Below are positions 41,914 to 48,855 of a stretch of 64,000 nucleotides of DNA, in pieces. The stretch is from Aquabacterium sp. (lineage in GTDB: Bacteria; Pseudomonadota; Gammaproteobacteria; Burkholderiales; Burkholderiaceae_C): the NCBI RefSeq assembly GCF_016195855.1, contig NZ_JACPYU010000003.1, positions 124,001 to 188,000 of the forward strand, read 5' to 3'. Under the pieces are notes generated by a model. It had not been told where the DNA came from. It made no database searches and was given only the letters and a program-made list of their open reading frames with translations. The stretch's first letter is position 1. Each line of letters starts with the position of its first letter. A program made the translations under genes and the position numbers.

Positions 41914-41947
41914 GGCGCGAAGCTGCCGCCAAAGCGGTAGTCGCGCC
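41914..41947 (-). promoter_or_regulatory. Terminator-like hairpin in the murA leader
   Basis: On the minus strand GGCGCGA pairs with TCGCGCC around an inner stem ACCGC/GCGGC, followed by CTTTGTGTTTTCCC and then the murA ATG. It could end bolA transcription, or act as an attenuator or RBS mask for murA. Confidence 0.5.
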
Positions 41948-42005
41948 TGATTAGAGATGAATCGGTGTCGAGCAGAGCGCCAAACGGCCACTTCAGACTG
42001 TGAAA

Positions 42006-42260
42006 TCAGGCCTTGGGAGCCTGCTCGGCCCATTCGGCTGGGGTCAAAGTCTTCATGGACAGCGCGTGGATCTCAGCCCGCATTCTATCGCCCAGGGCCT
42101 GGTAAACGCGCTGGTGGCGGCCAATCCGGTTCTTGCCTTCGAACTCGGCGGACACGATGGTGGCGAAAAAGTGCTGGCCGTCGCCCTCCACTTCCAGGTG
42201 TGCGCAAGGCAGACCGGCGGCAATGTATTGCTGGATTTCGGCAGGAGTGGGGTTGGCCAT
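42006..42260 (-). CDS. BolA/IbaG-family protein
   Basis: 84 residues with the BolA fold: N-terminal helix (PTPAEIQQYIAAGLPCAHLE), then EVEGDGQHFFATIVS, FEGKNRIGRHQRVYQAL with the conserved His used for iron-sulfur or glutaredoxin binding, and a final helix with HALSMKTLTPAEW. Small BolA proteins act with monothiol glutaredoxins in Fe-S handling. Cys19 in LPCAHLE is a further candidate ligand. Gene order next to murA matches ibaG. 30 bases after the ABC permease. Confidence 0.92.
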   Translation of the reverse strand: MANPTPAEIQQYIAAGLPCAHLEVEGDGQHFFATIVSAEFEGKNRIGRHQRVYQALGDRMRAEIHALSMKTLTPAEWAEQAPKA

Positions 42261-42290
42261 ATTGGACTCGACAGATCAAAAAAGGAAGGA

Positions 42291-43064
42291 TCAGGACCGG
42301 ATTTTGTACCCGGTCTTGAGCAAACGCAGCGCCAGGGCCGAAACACCCAGCGTGGCGGTCGCCACCACGCCCAGGCTCAGCCAGGGGCTGACGTCGCTGG
42401 CGCCGAAGAAACCGCGCCGAAAACCGTCGATCAGGTAGAAGAAAGGGTTGAGGTGGGACAGCCCCTGCCAGAAGCCCGGCAGCGAGTGCACCGAGTAAAA
42501 CACGCCCGACAGAAAGGTCATGGGCACGATGATGAAGTTCTGAAAGGCGGCCATCTGGTCGAACTTGTCGGCCCACAGGCCGGCGATCAGGCCCAGCGCG
42601 CCCAGCAGGCAGCCCCCCAACATGGCAAAGATCAGGGCCCACCAGGGCTCGGCCAAGCCGGGTGGCGCGAACCAGGCCGTCACGATGAACACGCCCGTGC
42701 CCACGGCCAGCCCGCGCACCAGCGAGGCGCCCACATAGGCCAGGAACCAGGCGCGGTGCGACAAAGGGGTCAGCAGGACGAACACCAGGTTGCCCGTGAT
42801 CTTGCTCTGGATGAGCGAGGACGAACTGTTGGCGAAGGCGTTTTGCAGCAGGCTCATCATCACCAGGCCAGGGATCAGGAAGCGGGTGTAGCCCACGCCC
42901 TTGAACACCTGGACATGGTCTTCGAGCACATGGCCAAAAATCAGCAGGTAGAGCACGGAGGTCAGCACCGGCGCGCCGATGGTCTGGAAGCTCACCTTCC
43001 AGAAGCGCAGCACTTCCTTGACGAACAACGGGCGGGCGCCCTGCACCGAAGCGACCCAGTTCAT
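42291..43064 (-). CDS. ABC-2 type exporter permease (YadH-like)
   Basis: 257 residues, six hydrophobic segments. The ABC-2 pattern is clear: ARPLFVKEVLRFWKVSFQTI, GAPVLTSVLYLLIFGHVLED, and SGVFYSVHSLPGFWQGLSHL followed by NPFFYLIDGFRRG near the C-terminus. Forms the membrane part of an exporter with the ATPase just upstream, overlapping it by four bases. Substrate unknown; relatives export lipids, polysaccharides or drugs. Confidence 0.9.
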   Translation of the reverse strand: MNWVASVQGARPLFVKEVLRFWKVSFQTIGAPVLTSVLYLLIFGHVLEDHVQVFKGVGYTRFLIPGLVMMSLLQNAFANSSSSLIQSKITGNLVFVLLTPLSHRAWFLAYVGASLVRGLAVGTGVFIVTAWFAPPGLAEPWWALIFAMLGGCLLGALGLIAGLWADKFDQMAAFQNFIIVPMTFLSGVFYSVHSLPGFWQGLSHLNPFFYLIDGFRRGFFGASDVSPWLSLGVVATATLGVSALALRLLKTGYKIRS

Positions 43065-44023
43065 GCGACCACCTCCAGTTTGCCTGCATTGTTCACCAGG
43101 CCCGCTTTGGCGTGATCGCCTTGGTGGCTTTGCATGATCTCGAGGAAGACGTCTTCGAGATCGGCGCGGCCCATTTCCAGGTCCTCGACCTTGCAGTGGG
43201 CCTCGCGCAGCTGCGCCAGGATCTGCTCGATCTCGGTGGCGTCATGCGCAGGCAGTTGAACGATGCGGCCTGTGATGCGGGCCTGTGCGGCCAGTTGAGG
43301 CGGCAGGGCATGGTCAGTCTTGAAGCGCAGCATGGTGGAGGCGGTGCCCGCCAGCAAGGCGGAAGTGCGGTCCAGCGCCACCAGTTGCCCTTGCTTGAGC
43401 ATGCCGATGCGCCCGCACAAGGCCTCGGCTTCCTCCAGGTAATGGGTGGTGAGCAAGACGGCGTGGCCCTTTTTATTGAGCTGGGCAATGAACTGCCACA
43501 AGGTCTGGCGCAATTCGACGTCCACGCCCGCGGTGGGCTCGTCCAGCACGATCACGGGTGGGCGGTGCACCAGGGCCTGGGCCACCAGCACGCGCCGCTT
43601 CATGCCGCCCGACAGCTGGCGCATGTTGGCGTCGGCCTTGTCACTCAGGCCCAGGTTGGCCAGCAGCTCGTCGATCCAGTCGTCGTTGCGACGCAGGCCA
43701 AAGTAGGCGCTCTGGATGCGCAGGGTTTCGCGCACCGAAAAGAAGGGGTCGAACACCAGCTCTTGCGGGACCACGCCCAGGGCGCGGCGCGCGGCTGCGT
43801 AGTCGCTGACCACGTCGTGCCCCTGCACGGTGACCTTGCCCGAGGTGGCACGGCTCAAACCAGCCAGGATGCTGATCAGGGTGGTTTTGCCCGCACCATT
43901 GGGCCCGAGGAGGCCGAAGAATTCACCCTCTTCGATGTCAAAGCTGACGCCCTGCAGCGCCCGCACGGTGCGGCCGCCGGACTCGAATGTTTTGGTGACG
44001 TTGTGGAAGGAAACAGCGCTCAT
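43061..44023 (-). CDS. ABC-2 type exporter ATPase (YadG-like)
   Basis: 320 residues. Walker A GPNGAGKTT, signature LSGGMKRR, Walker B VIVLDEPTAGVD, switch LLTTHYLEEAEALC. A C-terminal domain of about 100 residues follows the nucleotide-binding domain. ATG at 44023 starts MSAVSFHNVTKTFESGG; the open frame upstream has no homology. Drives the YadH-like permease. First gene of the ABC-bolA-murA-his string, which may all be one long transcript. Confidence 0.92.
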   Translation of the reverse strand: MSAVSFHNVTKTFESGGRTVRALQGVSFDIEEGEFFGLLGPNGAGKTTLISILAGLSRATSGKVTVQGHDVVSDYAAARRALGVVPQELVFDPFFSVRETLRIQSAYFGLRRNDDWIDELLANLGLSDKADANMRQLSGGMKRRVLVAQALVHRPPVIVLDEPTAGVDVELRQTLWQFIAQLNKKGHAVLLTTHYLEEAEALCGRIGMLKQGQLVALDRTSALLAGTASTMLRFKTDHALPPQLAAQARITGRIVQLPAHDATEIEQILAQLREAHCKVEDLEMGRADLEDVFLEIMQSHQGDHAKAGLVNNAGKLEVVA

Positions 44024-44196
44024 GAGGGCATTGATTCTAGAGAATCCGCCATGACCCCATGGTTTCTCAGGCACTGGCTTGAGGGGGCTGCCAGGCTCGT
44101 GAGCCCGTCAAACGGGCAGTAACATGCGCCTGCGATGAACCCGTCACCGCCTGGCCAGGTCCAGCGCCGTGACCGCCAATTTGACAGGAGACAAAC

Positions 44197-44454
44197 ATGT
44201 CCGATCTTCAAGCCCGCTTCGACAAGGCCCTGGCAGACTCCAAGCTGTTGCCCGCCAAGCCCGACAACAACACCCTGCTGCAGATGTACTCGCTGTTCAA
44301 GCAAGGCAGCGTGGGCGACGCCACGGGTGACCGCCCTGGCTTCACCGATTTCGTGGGCCGCGCCAAGTACGACGCCTGGGCCGCCCTGAAGGGCAAGAGC
44401 CAGGACGAAGCCAAGCAAGGCTACATCGACCTGGTCGAGTCGCTCAAGAAGTAA
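44197..44454 (+). CDS. Acyl-CoA-binding protein (ACBP)
   Basis: 85 residues, one complete ACBP domain of four helices: LQARFDKALADSKLLPAKPD, LLQMYSLFKQGSVGDATGDR, the ligand signature FVGRAKYDAWAALKGKSQDE and AKQGYIDLVESLKK. Tyr and Lys residues of the acyl-CoA pocket are present. Binds long-chain acyl-CoA in the cytoplasm, buffering and transporting it. Common in eukaryotes but patchy in bacteria. RBS AGGAG precedes the ATG; a terminator follows. The neighbouring PHA-system gene and fatty-acid genes fit a lipid role. Confidence 0.93.
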   Translation: MSDLQARFDKALADSKLLPAKPDNNTLLQMYSLFKQGSVGDATGDRPGFTDFVGRAKYDAWAALKGKSQDEAKQGYIDLVESLKK

Positions 44455-44473
44455 GCGCACGGACTGACCAAAC

Positions 44474-44501
44474 AAAACGGGCTGCATTGGCAGCCCGTTT
44501 T
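44474..44501. terminator. Bidirectional terminator between the ACBP and PHA-system genes
   Basis: AAAACGGGCTGC-ATTG-GCAGCCCGTTTT, a symmetric stem flanked by A4 and T4 runs, between two convergent genes. Confidence 0.92.
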
Positions 44502-44522
44502 GCTTTGCGGCCAGCCCGAAGA

Positions 44523-44828
44523 TCAGGCTTTGCCGGAAGCCTTGTCAATGATCCGGCCGAGGTTCTTGGCGATCTCGGATTCGATCATCGGCTTGAAGGC
44601 CTTCATCATCATGCCCAGCTTGACGTCCAGATCAAAGCTGGTGCCAGTCACGGTCATCAGACCGTTGACACCCATGCGCTCGAACGTGATGGTGTCCTGG
44701 TCGGCACCTTCGGTGTGCTTGCACTCCAGGCCCATCTTCTTGGCCGAGTCTTCAGCCCATTGCTTGGCCAGCTCGCGGGCCTTTTCCAGCCCCAGGGTGT
44801 GTGCTTGGGAAAACTTGACATCGCTCAT
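44523..44828 (-). CDS. Polyhydroxyalkanoic acid system family protein
   Basis: 101 residues. The PHA_gran_rgn pattern is present: HTLGLEKARELAKQWAEDSA, then a beta region (DTITFERMGVNGLMTVTGTS) and FDLDVKLGMMMKAFKPMIES ending in a Lys-rich tail. The family is found near polyhydroxyalkanoate genes and may bind granules, but the function is not proven. No other pha gene lies in the window. Convergent with ACBP. Confidence 0.8.
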   Translation of the reverse strand: MSDVKFSQAHTLGLEKARELAKQWAEDSAKKMGLECKHTEGADQDTITFERMGVNGLMTVTGTSFDLDVKLGMMMKAFKPMIESEIAKNLGRIIDKASGKA

Positions 44829-44928
44829 GGCGAATCTCCTCGTTGGTCGTCACGGCTGGACACTATAAATAGCCTGCGAACAGTTCGGCAGGTAATATCT
44901 CAAACTTGTTCGAAAAGTCCCCTGAACC

Positions 44929-46146
44929 ATGACCGTGACGCGCAACGAACTGCCCCCGACCATCCTGCCGGCGTTGCTGGAGCAGGCTGATGCCATGCGG
45001 GCGTTTCGTCGCGATATCCACGCCCACCCGGAGCTGTGCTTCCAGGAAGAACGCACCGCCGATCTGATCGCGCAGACCCTGCGCAATTGGGGTATCGAGG
45101 TGCACACGGGCCTGGGCAAGACCGGTGTGGTCGGCGTGATCAAGGGGCGACCCGGCAAGCGTGCGATCGGCCTGCGCGCCGACATGGACGCCCTGCCCAT
45201 GACAGAGCACAACACCTTTGCCCACGCCAGCCGGCACCAGGGGCGCATGCATGCCTGCGGCCATGACGGGCACACGGCCATGCTGATGGCGGCCGCCCAA
45301 CACCTGGCCGCGTCGCGCAACTTCGATGGCACCGTGTATGTGGTGTTCCAGCCTGCAGAAGAAGGTGGTGGTGGCGCGCGGGAGATGATCCGCGATGGCC
45401 TGTTCACGCGCTTCCCCATGGATGCCATCTTCGGCATGCACAACTGGCCGGGCATGGAAGTGGGCGAGTTCGCCATCAAGAACGGCCCCTGCTTTGCATC
45501 AAGCAACGAGTTCCTGATCACCATCCGCGGCAAGGGTTGCCATGGCGCCATGCCGCATCTGGGCGTGGACCCGGTGCCCATTGCCTGCCAGCTGGTGCAG
45601 TCCTTCCAGACCATCCTGACGCGCAACATGCGCCCGATCGAAACCGGCGTCATCTCGGTTACCATGATCGAAGCCGGGGAAGCCACCAACGTGATCCCGG
45701 AGTCGGTGACCATGCAGGGCACCGTGCGCACCTTCACCACCGACACGCTGGACCTGATCGAGACGCGCATGCGCGAGATGACGCAGCATGTGTGCGCGGC
45801 CTTCGGTGCCACGGCGGACTTCGAGTTCAGCCGCAACTACCCGCCCACCATCAACCACCCGGCTGAAACCGCTTTCGCGCGCCAGGTGATGTACGAGGTA
45901 GCCGGCGCCGACAAGGTGCGCGAGTTCGAGCCCACCATGGATGCGGAAGACTTCAGCTACTTCCTGCAGGCGCAAGCCGGTGCCTACTTCGTGATCGGCA
46001 ATGGTGATGGCACGCACCGCGAATCAGGCCACGGCATGGGGCCCTGCATGCTGCACAACCCCAGCTATGACTTCAATGACGAATTGATCCCGCTGGGCGC
46101 CACGCTGTGGGTGAAGCTGGCGCAACGCTGGCTGGCCCAGGACTGA
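44929..46146 (+). CDS. M20-family amidohydrolase (hippurate hydrolase-like)
   Basis: 405 residues. Metal-site motifs: RRDIHAHPELCFQEERTADL, LRADMDALPM, HACGHDGHTAMLM, PAEEGGGGAREMI, GMHNWPGMEVG, and late TMDAEDFSYFLQA. A dimerisation domain is inserted at about residues 190-305. Hydrolyses N-acyl amino acids such as hippurate or N-acetyl amino acids; the exact substrate is open. Divergent from the PHA-system gene, no obvious partner. Confidence 0.9.
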   Translation: MTVTRNELPPTILPALLEQADAMRAFRRDIHAHPELCFQEERTADLIAQTLRNWGIEVHTGLGKTGVVGVIKGRPGKRAIGLRADMDALPMTEHNTFAHASRHQGRMHACGHDGHTAMLMAAAQHLAASRNFDGTVYVVFQPAEEGGGGAREMIRDGLFTRFPMDAIFGMHNWPGMEVGEFAIKNGPCFASSNEFLITIRGKGCHGAMPHLGVDPVPIACQLVQSFQTILTRNMRPIETGVISVTMIEAGEATNVIPESVTMQGTVRTFTTDTLDLIETRMREMTQHVCAAFGATADFEFSRNYPPTINHPAETAFARQVMYEVAGADKVREFEPTMDAEDFSYFLQAQAGAYFVIGNGDGTHRESGHGMGPCMLHNPSYDFNDELIPLGATLWVKLAQRWLAQD

Positions 46147-46153
46147 ACCCGCA

Positions 46154-46777
46154 CTACGCGGGCATCCCGCCCACCTGGCGGCTCGCCTGACGCGTGGCCC
46201 ACAGGCGCCAGCACAAGGCCGCCAACAACAACAGTGTCGGCACGGCATAAAGGGGCTGGGCAGCGATGCGCTTGCCATTGGCCACCAGAAAGCTCAGCCA
46301 GATGTAGTGCAGGCCCCAGGTGTGCAGGCGCGCCCACCAGGTGGGGCCCAGCCAGCGCGCACTGCGGTCGAACGAGGTCAGGCCCATCGCCCAGATGAAG
46401 GCATAGGCCAGGCCGCCGCTGATGCGGTTGCCCAGTGGCGCCAGCGTGTTGAACAGATCCGGCGCCATCAGGGCCAGTGCGAGGATGCCCGCTGCATGGA
46501 CGGTGTGCGAGGCCACGAACAACCACCCCCATTGGCGGCGATGCGTGCGCTGCCAGTTGGACCAGGCCCCAGGCCAGGTGCGCACCGCGGCCTGCGCCGT
46601 ATAGGCCAGCAGGAAGAACAGCAAGGATGTGCGCGCGGTGGCCCGGATCAGCAGGCGCACGCCATCCACGCCGGGCAAGGCCTGCAGACAAGCCAGCGCC
46701 ATCAGGCCCAGCACCAGGGCCCCGAGCCACCACACCAGCGGGTTGGGCCGAGCGCTGAAACGTGGGGGCTGAATCAT
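46154..46777 (-). CDS. Ferric-reductase-like transmembrane protein
   Basis: 207 residues with about six hydrophobic helices. Two pairs of likely haem histidines are seen: VASHTVHAAG in helix three and RLHTWGLHYIWL in helix five, as in the ferric_reductase-like (YedZ/MsrQ type) fold. It lacks flavin- and NAD-binding domains, so it would need a partner reductase. ATG at 46777 is supported by GAGGAG seven bases upstream; earlier in-frame ATGs lack one. Divergent from a TetR gene about 100 bases away, which may regulate it. Confidence 0.7.
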   Translation of the reverse strand: MIQPPRFSARPNPLVWWLGALVLGLMALACLQALPGVDGVRLLIRATARTSLLFFLLAYTAQAAVRTWPGAWSNWQRTHRRQWGWLFVASHTVHAAGILALALMAPDLFNTLAPLGNRISGGLAYAFIWAMGLTSFDRSARWLGPTWWARLHTWGLHYIWLSFLVANGKRIAAQPLYAVPTLLLLAALCWRLWATRQASRQVGGMPA

Positions 46778-46880
46778 GATGGGGCTCCTCTGGTGGATGA
46801 ATTTGTGCCGCATCTTAGGCAGCGCGATGAGCGCAGACCAAGCAAAATACGCACTGCTTACATTGCACCCCCAGGCTGCC

Positions 46881-47513
46881 ATGCCCTTGACTCCACGCCC
46901 CTATCACCACGGCAACCTTCGCCAGGCCTTGATCGACATGGCCGTGACCGTGGCCGAGGAAACCGGCAAGGACATCATCAGCGTGCGGGAGGTGGCCAGG
47001 CGGCTGGGCGTGTCTTCAGGCGCGCCATTTCGGCACTTTCCCGACCGCGAATCGTTGATGACGGCGGTGGCCGAAGAGGCCCTGGTGCGCCTGCGGCTGC
47101 GGGTCGAGCGCGACCAGCTTGATGCGCCCGCCGACCCGATCGCCCGACTGAAGGCGCTGGGACGCACCTTCATCCAATGGGCATTGCACAACCCCACGCA
47201 GTTCCGACTGGTGTCGTCGCGCCGCCTGTTCGAATTCGACCGCTCCGCCAGCCTGCCGGTGCACTTCGACGCGGTCCGCCAGATCACCATGGACCTGGTC
47301 GAGCAAGCCCAGTTGGCAGGCCTGCTGCCCGCGGGCTCCCTGCCCGAGATGGCCCTGGCCTTACGCGCGCTGGCTTATGGCCTGGCGCGCATGCAGGTGG
47401 ATGGCCAACTGCCGCAATGGCGAGTGGACACCAGCGAGACCGAGCGCACGCTGATCGCGGCGCTGGACCTGATCGTCGACGGGCTCAGCCGGGCTCGCCC
47501 TGCTCCCAGTTGA
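46881..47513 (+). CDS. TetR-family transcriptional regulator
   Basis: 210 residues. DNA-binding part PYHHGNLRQALIDMAVTVAE, then VREVARRLGVSSGAPFRHFP and DRESLMTAVAEEALV, typical of the HGNLR subfamily; a TetR_C ligand-binding half follows (TFIQWALHNPTQFRLVSSRR). I chose ATG at 46881, where homology begins; ATG at 46827 is also possible. Divergent from the ferric-reductase-like gene. Its 3' end overlaps the convergent RNA ligase gene by 29 bases. Confidence 0.85.
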   Translation: MPLTPRPYHHGNLRQALIDMAVTVAEETGKDIISVREVARRLGVSSGAPFRHFPDRESLMTAVAEEALVRLRLRVERDQLDAPADPIARLKALGRTFIQWALHNPTQFRLVSSRRLFEFDRSASLPVHFDAVRQITMDLVEQAQLAGLLPAGSLPEMALALRALAYGLARMQVDGQLPQWRVDTSETERTLIAALDLIVDGLSRARPAPS

Positions 47514-48183
47514 TGCGGTTCCATTGCAGGGCGCGGCTGCGCCAATGCTCCTCGATGCTCTGCACGAAGTCCGGGCGGACCAGCTTGCCCCGGTTGATCA
47601 GCCAGTCCTCATCTTCATGGCGGATGACCACACCTTCCAGCGAGCCCTCGCGGTAGTGGCTTCGGTGGGTTTGAACCCACTCGATCAACACGGGCAGCGT
47701 GGTCAGGCCCTGGCTCACACGCGGCACCTCGCGCACCTGGAGCTTTTGCGCCAGCTCGTGGCGGCGGCGGGTGCTCCAGAAACGCCCCGTGGCGCGGTCG
47801 TACACGTCAAAGGCGAGGTACCAATCGGGCAGGGCTTCGTAGTCCAGCGAGTGCTGGGCGGCACACCATTCGCCAAACAAGATGAGTTGGTCACCCAGCG
47901 CATCAAACAAGGCGTCTTCGCGGATCGCCAGCCATTCATCCAGGCGCGTGAACTGGCCGCCATAAGGCTTGTTGAGGTACTGGCCGCGGTTCTGCACGTG
48001 CAGCACGCCCTCTGCATTGAAGGAGATGCCCATGTTGGCACCGTCGAGCTTTTCTTCGACCACGACCGGGTGATCCAGCAAGGCCTTGACCTCATCGGGT
48101 GCCAGCACCTTGTCATCACGGGGGGTGCCCGATGCCAGCCAGGCGATGTGGGGCGTATGCGGGAAACGGAAGAACTCACTCAT
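47485..48183 (-). CDS. RNA ligase, Rnl2-like nucleotidyltransferase
   Basis: 232 residues. All the nucleotidyltransferase motifs are present: I with Lys45 in VVEEKLDGANMG (the AMP-accepting lysine), III LFGEWCAAQHS, IIIa WYLAFDVYD, IV EGVVIRHED, V NRGKLVRPDF. There is no OB-fold, BRCT or other domain, so it is a minimal ligase core and closer to Rnl2/RNA-editing ligases than to DNA ligase. It would seal 3'-OH/5'-phosphate RNA ends. It follows a PIN-domain gene by nine bases with its RBS (GAGG) on that gene's stop codon, so they form one transcription unit. Confidence 0.88.
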   Translation of the reverse strand: MSEFFRFPHTPHIAWLASGTPRDDKVLAPDEVKALLDHPVVVEEKLDGANMGISFNAEGVLHVQNRGQYLNKPYGGQFTRLDEWLAIREDALFDALGDQLILFGEWCAAQHSLDYEALPDWYLAFDVYDRATGRFWSTRRRHELAQKLQVREVPRVSQGLTTLPVLIEWVQTHRSHYREGSLEGVVIRHEDEDWLINRGKLVRPDFVQSIEEHWRSRALQWNRINWEQGEPG

Positions 48184-48192
48184 GGGCAGACC

Positions 48193-48762
48193 TCACTGAC
48201 CAAACTTGTGGGCGTGGAACTCGCGCAGTTCCGCATCACATAGAAACTGAACACGCACGCCGTGCGCTGCCAGAGCGGCCGACCAGTCCAGCCACTTGCA
48301 ATCGGCTGCCTGCAGGATGGGCGGCGCTTCTGGGTGAGTGCGGGCCACGGCCACGAATTTGCGGTCCGAGGCATCAAAGCTGTTCAAGGCTGAATCAATC
48401 GGAAAGGCCTCGTAGCCCCGCCGCTCATCGGGTGCAATCTCGACCAGGTCGCAGCGCGCGGGGTTGTCCATGTTGTGCAGCACCCAACGCAAGAAGGCAT
48501 CCCCCTTGCCCAGGCCGTCACTGGCGTGGGTCTTGTGCTGGTACTCACGCACGATCTCGAAGCCGGCGTCCAGCGCCAGGCGGCCGGTGGCCATCAGCTC
48601 GTCCAGCCAATGGGCGCAGCGCGCCGCGCACTCGCTCGACACCCCGGGGTGCTGGCCATTGGCCACCAGGATCACATTGGTGTCCACCACGTAGGTGGCG
48701 GCGCGCGGGCCGTCAGGCTCGGTGGGCCAGGGGGGCATTTCAAGGCGATGGGCATGCGTCAT
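48193..48762 (-). CDS. PIN-domain-like protein, putative ribonuclease
   Basis: 189 residues from the ATG at 48762. PIN-like layout: YVVDTNVILVANGQ with Asp27 as the first metal ligand, GFEIVREYQHK with a conserved Glu, then FDASDRKFVAVA and PPILQAADCKWLDW with the later acidic positions. These four would hold Mg2+ or Mn2+ as in FEN/PIN nucleases. It is not a standard VapC and no antitoxin gene is beside it; its partner is the RNA ligase just downstream. The N-terminal 20 residues are polar. Cleavage and sealing by the pair is an inference. Confidence 0.75.
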   Translation of the reverse strand: MTHAHRLEMPPWPTEPDGPRAATYVVDTNVILVANGQHPGVSSECAARCAHWLDELMATGRLALDAGFEIVREYQHKTHASDGLGKGDAFLRWVLHNMDNPARCDLVEIAPDERRGYEAFPIDSALNSFDASDRKFVAVARTHPEAPPILQAADCKWLDWSAALAAHGVRVQFLCDAELREFHAHKFGQ

Positions 48763-48855
48763 GGTCAGCCTTGATTTTGCGCCCAGGCAGGCCTCGAGGA
48801 TGTGGTGCGATATCCACTGAGACGCCCCGGCCCTCACAGACGCTATGCTTGGCCC

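Noticed and set aside
46778..46880. Operator for the second TetR regulator
   Set aside because: No palindrome of convincing length was found in the divergent gap.
48193..48762. VapC toxin of a VapBC system
   Set aside because: Although PIN-like, it has no antitoxin gene beside it and its close partner is an RNA ligase.
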